From Campylobacter sp. CNRCH_2014_0184h (GTDB lineage: Bacteria; Campylobacterota; Campylobacteria; Campylobacterales; Campylobacteraceae): a stretch of 64,000 nt of DNA. Of this stretch, positions 1 to 9,321 are shown in pieces. The position numbers and the translations under genes are program-made. Within the stretch, counting starts at the first letter, position 1. Every line of letters starts with the position of its first letter. Under the pieces are notes generated by a model that ran no database searches, was not told the DNA's origin, and saw only the letters and a program-made list of their open reading frames with translations. The stretch covers positions 186,001 through 250,000 of the forward strand of contig NZ_JAKMTB010000002.1 of NCBI RefSeq assembly GCF_025772985.1. The letters run 5' to 3'.

Positions 1-324
1 AAGTTTTTCCAAAATTTTATTGGCAATTTCAGGGCCAAAAGTTCTAAATAAAATTTCTTTTGCATATTCCAAACCGCCACTTTTTAGGTATTGGTTTGAT
101 TGTAATAAAGTATAAAATTCTTCTAAAACTGCAGTAGCAACTGGTTTGTCAACATTTTTTGCTAAAGCGATATAGCGAGAAATTTCAGTGATGACATTAA
201 TATCCATATGAGAAAATAAAACTGTCGTTACATCTTCTCCAAGTTGAATTAAAAAAATTGCGACCTTTTCTGGCATAGAAAGGTCATCATAGACCATTTT
301 TTGTTCTTCACTAAGCTTTATCAT
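1..324 (-). CDS. fliG: Flagellar motor switch protein FliG (N-terminal part; gene runs off the window)
   Basis: Only the first 108 codons are present; the gene continues past base 1. FliG forms the upper ring of the flagellar switch complex, binds the FliF MS-ring through its N-terminal domain and transmits torque from the stators. The visible part starts MIKLSEEQK and carries the N-terminal features of the family: a segment on ATVLEEF-type helices and FGPEIANKIL. Its ATG overlaps the fliF stop codon by one base (TGATG), so the two are translationally coupled and probably made together, which fits their direct contact in the motor. Identification rests on this position plus the N-terminal sequence. 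Confidence 0.9.
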   Translation of the reverse strand, partial: MIKLSEEQKMVYDDLSMPEKVAIFLIQLGEDVTTVLFSHMDINVITEISRYIALAKNVDKPVATAVLEEFYTLLQSNQYLKSGGLEYAKEILFRTFGPEIANKILEKL

Positions 325-2009
325 CAGATATCCTTCTCACCAAATTCAGCTTCATTTTCAACAAGTTTTTGTAACAATAATGCCACTTCTTCACCTTTTT
401 CATTAGCCACTGCTCTTAATTTTTCGAGCAAGACATCATATTGAAGTGCATCTTCATCAAAATTATCCCCAAAGCCAAGTTGTTCTTCAACTTTCTTACG
501 TGCTGCGTTGAATTTTTCAATAGCATCTTCAGCCTCGTCAATGATTTGCCCGTCTTTTCCTTCCATCTCTTCTTCAAGCTTGATATCTGCAAGCATTTTT
601 TGTGAAAATGGCACAATAACTTTTTTATAAAAGATGAAAAGTAAAATCGCAGCAAAGACATACTTAACAGGCGGGATAAATGGCTCAACAAATCTTGAAT
701 AGAAAGTTTGAACCTTATTTTCAACTTTAGCTGTTCTATGAAATTCCAAATTATTTACTTCAACCGCATCACCTCTAGCAAGATTAAAACCTATAGCGCC
801 TTTAGTGAGATTTTCAATAGCTTGAATTTCTTTATCGCTCAAAGGAATATATTCATTAGTAATATTTCCCTGATCATCAGTAATTACTTTGTATTTTCCA
901 TCTACTACAACGGCTGCAGAAATTCTTTTAACGGTTGCAAATTGCTTAGTGGTATTGGTGATTTTTTTAGAAATTTCATTATTAGTTGTAGTTTGGTTTT
1001 TAGTATAAACCTCGCGTGCACCTTTATCATCTAAACCTTCTACAGGACCGATGTTTGAAACAGCGCCTGGTACACCTTGATTTTCTTTATCTTTATAACC
1101 TTCTCTATGTTCTTCTAAAGTTTGCTCACTACGCACGACTGTGTTTGGATCATATACTTCACTTTGTGATTCTTCTTTAGAAAAATCATAATCAATACTA
1201 ACCTTTGCTACTACCCTATCATAACCACCCGCAAATGGAGCAATAGAAGCAACAATTTTTTGCTCTAATTCATATTCTTGATCTCTTTTATATTTAATTT
1301 GAGCAGCAATTAAATCACTCTCAAAAGCACCCTCATCATCTAAAGGAATACCTTTTTGATCCATGATTTTTACATTTTCAGGGGTGAGTTTTGTCACTGA
1401 AGAAGCAATTAAGTTTTTAATCCCCATAATTTGCTTTTTATTAAGCTTTAAGCCTTCTTTTATCGTCAAAGCTACTGAAGCAGTTGGTGGGACTTGTTGT
1501 TGAGTAAAAAGTGTATCTTTAGCAAAAGCAATATGCACTGTGGCGCTATGAATAGGCTCTAAACTTTCAATCGTTCTAGCAAGCTCACCTTCTAATGCTC
1601 TTTGGTATTTTACCTTTTGCTCAGCTTCTGTTGCGCCAAATTCTTGTTTATCAAAAAGCTCAAAACCTACTTTATTATCTTTTGGCAATAACCCTGCAGA
1701 AGCAATAGCTAAACGCTGCTTATATACTTGTTCATTAGGTACTAAAATAGTTCCTTCATCACGCAAAATATAAGGAACCCCACTTTTTTCAAGTTGCGTT
1801 ACTATCATCGCTGAATCGCTAGTATTAGCATTTTCGAATAATACTGAATATCCAGCCTCACTAGCTACTGTAGAACCACTTCTAAAAAGGGTTAAAAATA
1901 CTAAAAATCCAACTACAACAACAATAGAAGCAGCAATGATAATACGCTGTCTTAAACTTAAATTTTGATAAAGCTGACCTACTTGGTGCAGTATAGTTTT
2001 ATAATCCAT
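324..2009 (-). CDS. fliF: Flagellar MS-ring protein FliF
   Basis: 561 aa, the normal size for FliF, which forms the MS-ring in the inner membrane, the base on which the rotor and export gate are built. A first membrane segment lies near residues 24-43 and a second near 450-470, with a large periplasmic ring-building region between them and a C-terminal acidic tail that binds FliG. The ring-building motif region (residues about 50-220, with EGELARTIESL) is clear. The start at ATG 2009 has an AGGAAATAA ribosome site. It lies 14 bases after hisC and overlaps fliG by one base, so flagellar genes here sit at the end of an amino-acid biosynthesis operon, as I recall for C. jejuni. Confidence 0.97.
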   Translation of the reverse strand: MDYKTILHQVGQLYQNLSLRQRIIIAASIVVVVGFLVFLTLFRSGSTVASEAGYSVLFENANTSDSAMIVTQLEKSGVPYILRDEGTILVPNEQVYKQRLAIASAGLLPKDNKVGFELFDKQEFGATEAEQKVKYQRALEGELARTIESLEPIHSATVHIAFAKDTLFTQQQVPPTASVALTIKEGLKLNKKQIMGIKNLIASSVTKLTPENVKIMDQKGIPLDDEGAFESDLIAAQIKYKRDQEYELEQKIVASIAPFAGGYDRVVAKVSIDYDFSKEESQSEVYDPNTVVRSEQTLEEHREGYKDKENQGVPGAVSNIGPVEGLDDKGAREVYTKNQTTTNNEISKKITNTTKQFATVKRISAAVVVDGKYKVITDDQGNITNEYIPLSDKEIQAIENLTKGAIGFNLARGDAVEVNNLEFHRTAKVENKVQTFYSRFVEPFIPPVKYVFAAILLFIFYKKVIVPFSQKMLADIKLEEEMEGKDGQIIDEAEDAIEKFNAARKKVEEQLGFGDNFDEDALQYDVLLEKLRAVANEKGEEVALLLQKLVENEAEFGEKDI

Positions 2010-2023
2010 TTATTTCCTACAAA

Positions 2024-3115
2024 CTAAAAATTTTTAGAAAACTCTTCAAAAAACCTTGAATTTTCATACTCTGTACCTATACTTATACGCACAGCATTTA
2101 AACCATAACTTTGTAAATTTCTTATTATTATACCGTTTTTAAGCAATTTTTCAGATAAATCTGTGCTATTTTTTTCATCAAAAAAATAAGTAATAAAATT
2201 TGTATAGCTTGGAATGTATCGAATTTTATAATTTTTAGCAAAATCTTCATAAAGTTTCATTTGTGAAAAATTATTTTCCAAAGTTTTTTGCACAAACTCA
2301 TCATCATCTAACGCAGCAACAGCAGCTTTTAAACTCAAATTAGTCACATTAAAAGGTGCTCTTAATTTATAAAACGCATTGATAATTTCCTTGCAAGCTA
2401 TACCATAACCTACTCTCATACCACCCAAACCATAAAGCTTAGAAAAGGTTCCTAGATATACTGTATTTTGAAATTTATGGATTAATTCCTTAGGGTTGAT
2501 ATGTTTTTTGCTATCTTTAAATGAAGCAAATTCATTATAAGCTCCATCAATGGCTACCAAACAATCCTCATCAATTTTTTCTAAAAACTCAAAAACCGCA
2601 CTTGCGTATAAACACTCACCTAAAGGATTATTGGGTAAGCATAAAAAGATTACTTTGATTTCATTTTTATGCTTTTGATATAACTCATACAACTCATTTA
2701 AATCATGGGTTAAGCTTGGGGTTTTATAAACCTTAACTCCTAGTTGTTTTGCATAAATTTCATACATAGCAAAGCTAACCCCGCATTGCAAATAAGCCTT
2801 AGAATGATCAAGTTTTGCATGCACTATATATTCTATGATTTGATCACTCCCACTACCTATGATGAGATTTTCTTTTAAAATATCATATTTTTGTGCTAAA
2901 GCTTGTTTTAATTCACTCATAGTATCATCAGGATACAAATGAGCTAAATGCGCATTATTTATAATGGCTTCTTTAGCTTTTTTGCTTGTACCATAAGGAT
3001 TTTCATTACTCGCTAGTTTAATAACTTCTTTTAAACCATATTCTTTAGCAATTAAATCCATATCCTTGCCACTTTCGTAAGTTTTAATAGCTTCTAAAAA
3101 AGGATTAAATTTCAT
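2024..3115 (-). CDS. hisC: Histidinol-phosphate aminotransferase
   Basis: 363 aa PLP enzyme of fold type I that converts imidazole-acetol phosphate and glutamate to histidinol phosphate in histidine synthesis. The family features are visible: SNENPYG near the N-terminus, NNPLG in the middle, the PLP lysine in GTFSKLYGLGG, and the RVGYG arginine region. I chose the ATG at 3115 rather than the in-frame ATG at 3142 because AGGAGAA lies five bases before it and the protein then begins MKFNPFLEAI as in the family. It overlaps the end of pheA by 11 bases. In organisms where HisC also acts on phenylpyruvate or prephenate, a place next to pheA makes sense; that dual role is inference. Confidence 0.95.
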   Translation of the reverse strand: MKFNPFLEAIKTYESGKDMDLIAKEYGLKEVIKLASNENPYGTSKKAKEAIINNAHLAHLYPDDTMSELKQALAQKYDILKENLIIGSGSDQIIEYIVHAKLDHSKAYLQCGVSFAMYEIYAKQLGVKVYKTPSLTHDLNELYELYQKHKNEIKVIFLCLPNNPLGECLYASAVFEFLEKIDEDCLVAIDGAYNEFASFKDSKKHINPKELIHKFQNTVYLGTFSKLYGLGGMRVGYGIACKEIINAFYKLRAPFNVTNLSLKAAVAALDDDEFVQKTLENNFSQMKLYEDFAKNYKIRYIPSYTNFITYFFDEKNSTDLSEKLLKNGIIIRNLQSYGLNAVRISIGTEYENSRFFEEFSKNF

Positions 3116-4178
3116 TACTTTCTCCTGATAAATACGATCCAAGCCATTTTATATGATCAGCTTTTTTTAATACTCTTTGGACATTTTCATCATCAATATG
3201 TCCTTCAAAATCTATATAAAAACTATGTACAAATTCTCTTGTTTTTATAGGGCGTGATTCAAGTTTTGTTAAATTTATCCCCTCTTTTTTAAACTCATAT
3301 AATAAATCACTAAGCCCACCTGGTTTATGTGCAGCAAGTGCTAAAATAGAAGTTTTACAATGAGGCATTTGAGGTATTTTTATATCACTTAAAATCAAAA
3401 ACCTAGTGCGATTTGCCAAATTATCCTCAATCGTTTCAAATAATATAGGCACATTATAAAGTTTTGCTGCAATCTTAGAGCAAATCGCAGCTGAAGTAAC
3501 ATCTTGCGAAGCTAAATAAGCTGCATGAGCTGTGGATTTGCTTGCTACAAATTCTACTTCACTTAAATCATGACTTTCTAAAAAATTTCTACATTGATTA
3601 TAGCCTTGTGGATGAGAATATATGCGTTTAATATCTTTTAAATTTTCACTCATACTTACAAAAGAATGATGAATATCCATATAAATTTCAGCAAAAATCT
3701 TTACATCTTCATATTTTCCAAGACAATCAAGCGTCACACCCACTGCACCTGCTGTATTATTTTCTATAGGCACTACTCCATATTTTGCTTCTTTGTGAGC
3801 TAATTCTTTAAAAACATCTTCTATATTTGCAAGTGGAGTATAACGACTCATAGCACCAAAACGCGTTCTTGCTACTTGATGCGTATAGCTTCCCTCAGGT
3901 CCTAAATAAGCTATGCTTTGGGGCATTTCTAAATTTCTTGATACAGCAAAAATTTCTTGGTAAATTGCTTCGATTGCATTTTGATCTAATAAACCATGAT
4001 TATAATTTTTAAGTCTATTTATAATAGCTCTTTCGCGCTCAGGTCTATAAATACTTCCACCTAAATTTTGCTTAATAACTCCTATATCTTTAACATGAAG
4101 CATTCTTTCATTAAGCAAAGCCAAAATTTTATCATCAATGGTATCGATTTTATTGCGTAATTTTTCTATCTCTTTCAT
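3105..4178 (-). CDS. pheA: Bifunctional chorismate mutase/prephenate dehydratase (P-protein)
   Basis: 357 aa. It turns chorismate into prephenate and then phenylpyruvate for phenylalanine synthesis. Residues 1-90 form an AroQ-type chorismate mutase (IDTIDDKILALLNER), about 92-275 the prephenate dehydratase domain (AYLGPEGSYTHQVA; the TRF threonine region at NRTRFLIL), and about 278-350 an ACT domain carrying the ESRP motif that binds phenylalanine for feedback control. The ATG overlaps the upstream HAD gene's stop (ATGA), and its end overlaps hisC. All three domains appear complete. Confidence 0.96.
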   Translation of the reverse strand: MKEIEKLRNKIDTIDDKILALLNERMLHVKDIGVIKQNLGGSIYRPERERAIINRLKNYNHGLLDQNAIEAIYQEIFAVSRNLEMPQSIAYLGPEGSYTHQVARTRFGAMSRYTPLANIEDVFKELAHKEAKYGVVPIENNTAGAVGVTLDCLGKYEDVKIFAEIYMDIHHSFVSMSENLKDIKRIYSHPQGYNQCRNFLESHDLSEVEFVASKSTAHAAYLASQDVTSAAICSKIAAKLYNVPILFETIEDNLANRTRFLILSDIKIPQMPHCKTSILALAAHKPGGLSDLLYEFKKEGINLTKLESRPIKTREFVHSFYIDFEGHIDDENVQRVLKKADHIKWLGSYLSGESNEI

Positions 4179-4936
4179 TTAAACCTCGATATGTAGTAAT
4201 CCTTAATACTATCATATACAAAATTAAGTTTAGTTGTATCAAGACCTTGAGTGTTAGAAATTTTACCGCTTAAAACTAAGGCTGTTTGCATGCCAAGCTC
4301 ATAAGCACCAAGCAAATCGCCTTTAAAATCATCACTAATGATTAAAGTCTTTTCAAAACTTACATTACAATCTTGTTGTTTTAATAAATTTAAAGCACTT
4401 TCATAAAAAGCCTTACTAGGTTTTCCTATCACCTTATAATCAAACTCGCATGCATTTTTAAGCATAGACATAATACTTCCAACGCCTGGATAAAGCCTTG
4501 AATTTTTCTTATAAATACTACTTTCATGCATTGCTATAGCTTGCACGCCATTTTTAAGATACTCTATCATACTAGCAAAATCTTGAAATTTAAAATCATC
4601 ATAACTTGCCAGTAAAAATGCTTTTGGATTTTTACAATCAAGCTCATAACCTAACTCTTGAAGTGAATCTAAAAATTCTTTTGCTCCAAAAGCTGCTATT
4701 TTACAAGGCTTTAAATGATCTTTTAAAACACAAAAAGGATCAATATAGACTTTTTCATTAATTTCAAAACCCAAATTTTGCAAATAATTTAAAAAATCTA
4801 ATTTTTTAGTATTATTGGTAATAATCACATAAGGAATTTTTTCTTTATTTAAAGATTTAATGAGTTCTAAAGCACCATTTATAGGACTTTTATCATAATC
4901 TGAAATCAAAGTCCCTTGTACATCTAAAAATAACAT
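4175..4936 (-). CDS. HAD-superfamily hydrolase, NagD/sugar-phosphatase-like
   Basis: 253 aa. Haloacid dehalogenase fold with motif I at residues 5-9 (DVQGT), motif II in ITNNT, a C2-type cap and motif III/IV around IGKP and SDDFKGDLLGA. This layout matches the NagD-like phosphatase subgroup, whose members act on small phosphorylated metabolites; the substrate is not evident. Motif I has Gln in place of the second Asp of DxD, the usual acid/base residue. It lies between lysA (one-base gap) and pheA (ATGA overlap), so it is expressed with amino-acid synthesis genes. I recall an equivalent gene in the same place in C. jejuni, also without known function. Confidence 0.85.
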   Translation of the reverse strand: MLFLDVQGTLISDYDKSPINGALELIKSLNKEKIPYVIITNNTKKLDFLNYLQNLGFEINEKVYIDPFCVLKDHLKPCKIAAFGAKEFLDSLQELGYELDCKNPKAFLLASYDDFKFQDFASMIEYLKNGVQAIAMHESSIYKKNSRLYPGVGSIMSMLKNACEFDYKVIGKPSKAFYESALNLLKQQDCNVSFEKTLIISDDFKGDLLGAYELGMQTALVLSGKISNTQGLDTTKLNFVYDSIKDYYISRFK

Positions 4937-4937
4937 T

Positions 4938-6143
4938 TCAATCCTTTAAAAAATCAAGCTCTAAAGCAATTTGATCCTCATAACTTTCTCTTTTTCTAAT
5001 CATTCTTACCGTGCCATTTTCACAAGCTAGCTCACATACTCTATTGCGAGTATTATAATTACTACTCATGCTAAAACCATACGCACCTGCACTTTTAACT
5101 ATGATCAAATCTCCTGCTTTTGTCTTAGCTAGTTTTCTATCTTTAGCTAAAAAATCTCCACTCTCACAAACCCCACCAACAATATCACAAAGGCTCTCTT
5201 CTTTATTTTCGCCCAAAAGCTTAATTTCATGATAAGCACTATATAAACTTGGACGTAATAAATCATTCATCGCCCCATCAACAACCACAAAACGCTTTTT
5301 ATCATTAAATTTTTCATATAATACTTTAGTAACAAACTCACCTGCATTTGCCACTAGAAATCTACCAGGTTCCATACCTATGCACACATCAAGACCTTGT
5401 AAACTTGCTAAAATTCCTTGAGCATAATCATATAAATTTGGCTCTTGTTCATCTTTATAACAAACCCCTAAGCCTCCACCTATATCAAAGAATTTAATAT
5501 TAATTTTTAAAGCCAAAAGCTCTTTTACTAATTTTGCAACAATCACAGAAGCTTCATGAATACTGCTTATATCAAGAATTTGCGAGCCTATGTGAAAATG
5601 CACACCAACTGGCTCTAAAAATTGTGAGTTTTTAGCATAAAGATACATTTTTTTAGCACTTTCTATATCTACGCCAAATTTATTTTCATGCAAACCTGTA
5701 GAAATGTAAGGATGTGTTTTAGCATCTACATTTGGATTTACTCTTATGCTTATACGGGCTGTCTTTTGATTTTCTTTAGCAATTTGTTCTAAAAGAAGCA
5801 TTTCTTCATAGCTTTCTAAATTTACATAAAGTATGTTTTGCTCTAAAGCATATTTTAACTCATCAGCACTTTTACCTACCCCACTAAAAATAATTTTATA
5901 ATTCTTAGCCCCTGCTTTTAAAGCTCTATAAATCTCACCCGCGCTAACACAATCAAACCCGCTATCTAAAGAAGCTAAAAGTTTTAAAACACTTAAATTA
6001 GAATTTGCTTTAACTGCATAAAAAATTTGTGACTTTCTTGCTTTAAAAGCATCTTTTAACATTGTAAAACGCTCTTTGATTTTATCAAAATCATAAATAT
6101 AAAATGGTGTGTTATATTCTTTTGCTAGTTTTAAATAATCCAT
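4938..6143 (-). CDS. lysA: Diaminopimelate decarboxylase
   Basis: 401 aa fold-type III PLP enzyme that decarboxylates meso-diaminopimelate to lysine, the last step of lysine synthesis. The PLP lysine is K45 in FYAVKANSN. The glycine-rich phosphate-binding segment FDIGGGLG, HFHIGSQI, the EPGRFLV motif and the active-site cysteine in GGVCESGDFL are all present. Length and motif order are normal. It follows the LptG-like gene by 17 bases. dapB, which supplies an earlier step of the pathway, is elsewhere in this window at 45.5-46.2 kb. Confidence 0.96.
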   Translation of the reverse strand: MDYLKLAKEYNTPFYIYDFDKIKERFTMLKDAFKARKSQIFYAVKANSNLSVLKLLASLDSGFDCVSAGEIYRALKAGAKNYKIIFSGVGKSADELKYALEQNILYVNLESYEEMLLLEQIAKENQKTARISIRVNPNVDAKTHPYISTGLHENKFGVDIESAKKMYLYAKNSQFLEPVGVHFHIGSQILDISSIHEASVIVAKLVKELLALKINIKFFDIGGGLGVCYKDEQEPNLYDYAQGILASLQGLDVCIGMEPGRFLVANAGEFVTKVLYEKFNDKKRFVVVDGAMNDLLRPSLYSAYHEIKLLGENKEESLCDIVGGVCESGDFLAKDRKLAKTKAGDLIIVKSAGAYGFSMSSNYNTRNRVCELACENGTVRMIRKRESYEDQIALELDFLKD

Positions 6144-6160
6144 AAAAACCTCACTTGTAG

Positions 6161-7222
6161 TTATTTGTGTTTAAAATAATAAAAACTTCCTATACTTATT
6201 AAAATAAATACTGGTAGCATTATACCAAGCTCTGGAAGTAAAATTTCATTTTCACTCAATCTTGTTAATAAAAACAACAAACCCCAAACCAAAAGTATGC
6301 ACACAAAAAACACAAAAGCTAAAAGTGCGAGATTAAAAAATCTTGCAGTTAAAGGAAAATAATAATACACAATAAGCATTAAAAATGGTGCAAAAAATGG
6401 TGTAAGAACTAAAGAATATAAACTTGTTCTAAGTGTATTAGTAGAAATATTTTGTTTTGCAAAAATTACCATACTTTCTAGTGCATCTAAAATAGAATAA
6501 GAAGGATTGCTCTCTACTAAAGAAATTCTTTCTAAAATTTTTGGAGAAAAGTCTTCTAAACCTTTAATATTTTTAAATTCTTCTATACTCAAACCCTCTT
6601 TTGAAACAATCAAATTTTGTGGTACATTAGTAGCTTTAGCATCATTTAAATCCCAAGAATTTCCATTAAATTTAGCAGTTTTTGCATGGATTATGTTTTG
6701 AATGTCTAAATTTTTTACATCAAAGATTTTTACATTATATAGGGTTTGAGAACTTGTTTTTTGTATATAAATAAATTTATCATTATATTTAATCAAAACT
6801 TCCCCGCCCTCTCTATCTACAACGCCACGCTTAAGAATATTACTTTTATATTCATCTGCATAAGCAAAAGAGCTAAAATTAAGTCCAACATAAACACAAC
6901 AAAAAAACATAGCCCATAAAAAAGGATAAAAAATCACTTGATTTTTACTTAAACCCAAAGCATACAAGCTAACAAATTCATTCGAGCGTATCATATTAAA
7001 AATACATAAAACCAAAGCAAGGACTATAGCTAAAGGTAGTATATAAGAAGCTGCTGAGCATGTTAAAAAAAATATATACAAAAGCTCTAAATTTGCACTT
7101 TTTGGTAGCCTATTGAAATTGAGCAAAAAATCAATCGCTACAAAGAAAAAAGTCAAAGAAAAAAATAAAATAAAAAATGATTTTAAATACAAAGATGAAA
7201 TATAGCGAAAAAATATACTCAT
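6161..7222 (-). CDS. LptF/LptG-family permease of the lipopolysaccharide export system
   Basis: 353 aa membrane protein with the YjgP/YjgQ (LptF/LptG) arrangement: three hydrophobic segments in the first 120 residues, a soluble periplasmic beta-jellyroll-like region (about 130-250), then three more segments to the C-terminus. With LptB these proteins pull lipooligosaccharide out of the inner membrane and hand it to LptC and LptA. The N-terminal helix (SLYLKSFFILFFSLTFF) and the SNEFVSLYALGLS coupling-helix region are typical. LptF and LptG cannot be told apart here with certainty; the second partner is not in the window. It sits between pth and lysA. Confidence 0.8.
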   Translation of the reverse strand: MSIFFRYISSLYLKSFFILFFSLTFFFVAIDFLLNFNRLPKSANLELLYIFFLTCSAASYILPLAIVLALVLCIFNMIRSNEFVSLYALGLSKNQVIFYPFLWAMFFCCVYVGLNFSSFAYADEYKSNILKRGVVDREGGEVLIKYNDKFIYIQKTSSQTLYNVKIFDVKNLDIQNIIHAKTAKFNGNSWDLNDAKATNVPQNLIVSKEGLSIEEFKNIKGLEDFSPKILERISLVESNPSYSILDALESMVIFAKQNISTNTLRTSLYSLVLTPFFAPFLMLIVYYYFPLTARFFNLALLAFVFFVCILLVWGLLFLLTRLSENEILLPELGIMLPVFILISIGSFYYFKHK

Positions 7223-7225
7223 CGT

Positions 7226-7765
7226 TTAACTTTTTAAAGAATATTTTGAAGCGATTTTTTCTATATCAGAATTTAAAAGCTCAAATAAGGCTTTTTTACT
7301 ATGTTCTAAAACCTTAGTTAAACTTTCTTGCTCTTCTTGTTTAAATTTCCCCAAAACATGAGAAATTACATCTTGTCCTTTTCCTACTCCTATACGTACT
7401 CTCTCATAAGCATTACCACAAAGATTATCTATACTTTTAAGTCCATTATGCCCACCACTTGATCCACCTATTTTAAATTTCAAAGCACCTAAATTTAAAT
7501 CTATATCATCATGGATTACAATAATTCTATCGCATTTATAGTATTCACTAACAGCTTTTACGCTTTCTCCGGATAAATTCATATAAGTGGAAGGTTTTAA
7601 AAAAAGAGCAGAAGAGCTTTTAAAAAGCTCTCCTTTAAATTTAGCATTTGAAAGCTTTGTTGTTTGCAAGTCTTTCAAAATTAAGTCAATTAGCATAAAC
7701 CCTACATTATGACGGGTTTGGGCGTATTGTTCTCCTATATTACCAAGTCCTACGACTAAGGTCAT
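7226..7765 (-). CDS. pth: Peptidyl-tRNA hydrolase
   Basis: 179 aa. Bacterial Pth releases tRNA from peptidyl-tRNA that falls off the ribosome. Signature elements are visible: [20 protein letters not shown] at the N-terminus with the catalytic His, [19 protein letters not shown] with the catalytic Asp, and GGHNGLKS. The gene starts one base after rplY ends, the usual rplY-pth pairing of translation genes in many bacteria, so both should be read from the rplY promoter. Confidence 0.97.
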   Translation of the reverse strand: MTLVVGLGNIGEQYAQTRHNVGFMLIDLILKDLQTTKLSNAKFKGELFKSSSALFLKPSTYMNLSGESVKAVSEYYKCDRIIVIHDDIDLNLGALKFKIGGSSGGHNGLKSIDNLCGNAYERVRIGVGKGQDVISHVLGKFKQEEQESLTKVLEHSKKALFELLNSDIEKIASKYSLKS

Positions 7766-7766
7766 T

Positions 7767-8303
7767 TTATCTTGCTTTTTCTACGCCAACTACAGCTACT
7801 CTATCAGCATCAACCATAGTTACACCCTCAGGTACAACTACATCGCGGATTAAAAGTGCATCACCAACATCAAGTTTAGTTACATCTAATTCAAAATAAT
7901 TTGGTAAGTTTTCAGCTGCACATTTTACTTTTAATCTTCTTTTTGATTGGATTAAAACACCTTTATTTTTAAGACCCATAGCTGTTCCTACGATTTTTAC
8001 AGGAACCATATATTTAGAAATAACACCTTTTTGTGCTACTTTTAAATCTACGTGTTTTAATTCTGCAGTTACAGGATCTTTTTGATAATCAACTACCACA
8101 ACATTTAATACTTTATCTGCTACTTTTACATCAAAAGCTAAAGTAGTTTTTTTGCGTACTTCTTTAATAAATTCATTTACTTTAAAAGCAGCATTGATGT
8201 TTTCTAATCCTTTTCCGTAGATGTTTGCGATTAGATAACCATCTCTTTTTAAAGCTTTAGCAGCTTTTCTACCGATACTCTCTCTAACGATACCTTCTAA
8301 CAT
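7767..8303 (-). CDS. rplY: 50S ribosomal protein L25 (CTC/TL5 form)
   Basis: 178 aa. L25 binds 5S rRNA. The long form seen here has the N-terminal L25 beta-barrel ([20 protein letters not shown]) plus a C-terminal TL5-type beta domain ([17 protein letters not shown]). The ATG is preceded by AGAAAGGAAACAG. It is the first gene after the 46-base gap that follows tal, with a -10 box there, so it probably starts the transcription unit that runs through pth, lysA, pheA, hisC and fliF. Confidence 0.96.
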   Translation of the reverse strand: MLEGIVRESIGRKAAKALKRDGYLIANIYGKGLENINAAFKVNEFIKEVRKKTTLAFDVKVADKVLNVVVVDYQKDPVTAELKHVDLKVAQKGVISKYMVPVKIVGTAMGLKNKGVLIQSKRRLKVKCAAENLPNYFELDVTKLDVGDALLIRDVVVPEGVTMVDADRVAVVGVEKAR

Positions 8304-8332
8304 CTGTTTCCTTTCTAAAAAAATAAACGCTA

Positions 8333-8338
8333 ATTATA
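8333..8338 (-). promoter_or_regulatory. Sigma-70 -10 box before rplY
   Basis: Read on the minus strand the sequence is GCTATAATTA, a perfect TATAAT about 30 bases before the rplY ATG, in the only gap between tal and rplY. Campylobacter promoters often lack a clear -35 box and rely on a good -10, so this fits. Confidence 0.65.
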
Positions 8339-8349
8339 GCTAAATAAGT

Positions 8350-9321
8350 TTATAAAGATTTTAAAATATCTTCATAAGCTATGCAAAATTGCTCTAAACC
8401 ATCATCAAGCAAATCTTTACAAGCTTTACTTAAAGCATCTTTTGAAATATTTGCATTCAATTTTTTCTCTATACATTCATCTTTCAAAGGCTCTTTAAAT
8501 ACGATTTGCTTACCTTTAAAAGCCTTAATAGCATCTAGTGGTGCAGTATTAATAGCTTTATCATAGAGTAATTCTTTAATATAATAATCTTTTTCTAAAT
8601 CATCACCCTTAACACCCGTACTTGCAAATAAAGCTCTAATATTTGCTTCATTTTGTTTAATGATATAATTATAAGCCTTTGTTGCAGTAAGAATTCCTAT
8701 ATAATTTTTATCTAAAACTTGATTATTTAATAATCTATCAAAACGGCTTACAAAAATACTAATAACGGCTTGAGGTTCTTTTTTGGCTGCGGTATTATTT
8801 TTTCTAAATTCTTTTAAACCTAAATTTAAAGCTTCAAAGCATTTTTTAGTTTGCTCAAAATCAAAAATCAAAGTAGCATTTACACTAATACCATTTTTCA
8901 TTAATTCTTGCATTACTTCATAAGAAGCTTCTGTGGCAGGAATTTTCATCATCACATTTTCTTTTGCAATTTGCGTGTATAATCTTTTTGCCTCAGCCAA
9001 AGATAAGCTAGTATTATCTTTTAATCTTGGGTCAATTTCAATACTAATAAAACCATCATTATTTTCATAATAATTAATAGCTAATTTATCTGCGGCCTTA
9101 GCTATATCTTCTATCGCAAGATACTCATATAAGGCTTTTTTATCTTTGAGATTTGATTTTTTGATTTTTTCTTTATAAATAGCCGAGTTTAAAATCGCAT
9201 TTTTAAAAATAGCAGGATTTGAAGTAGCACCATTGATTGTTCTTGAGTATATTAAATCTAAAAATTCATGATCTAAAAATTCATTTTCTATAAAATCACA
9301 CCATAGTGAAAATTTTTTCAT
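8350..9321 (-). CDS. tal: Transaldolase
   Basis: 323 aa. It transfers a dihydroxyacetone unit between sugar phosphates in the non-oxidative pentose phosphate pathway. The family signatures are present: TINGATSNPAIF near the N-terminus, the Schiff-base lysine in MMKIPATEAS, NATLIFDF, and ISIFVSRFDRLL. The start ATG overlaps the serB stop. Because Campylobacter of this group usually lacks a complete glycolysis, this route matters for making pentose phosphates and erythrose 4-phosphate; that is known biology, not seen here. Confidence 0.95.
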   Translation of the reverse strand: MKKFSLWCDFIENEFLDHEFLDLIYSRTINGATSNPAIFKNAILNSAIYKEKIKKSNLKDKKALYEYLAIEDIAKAADKLAINYYENNDGFISIEIDPRLKDNTSLSLAEAKRLYTQIAKENVMMKIPATEASYEVMQELMKNGISVNATLIFDFEQTKKCFEALNLGLKEFRKNNTAAKKEPQAVISIFVSRFDRLLNNQVLDKNYIGILTATKAYNYIIKQNEANIRALFASTGVKGDDLEKDYYIKELLYDKAINTAPLDAIKAFKGKQIVFKEPLKDECIEKKLNANISKDALSKACKDLLDDGLEQFCIAYEDILKSL

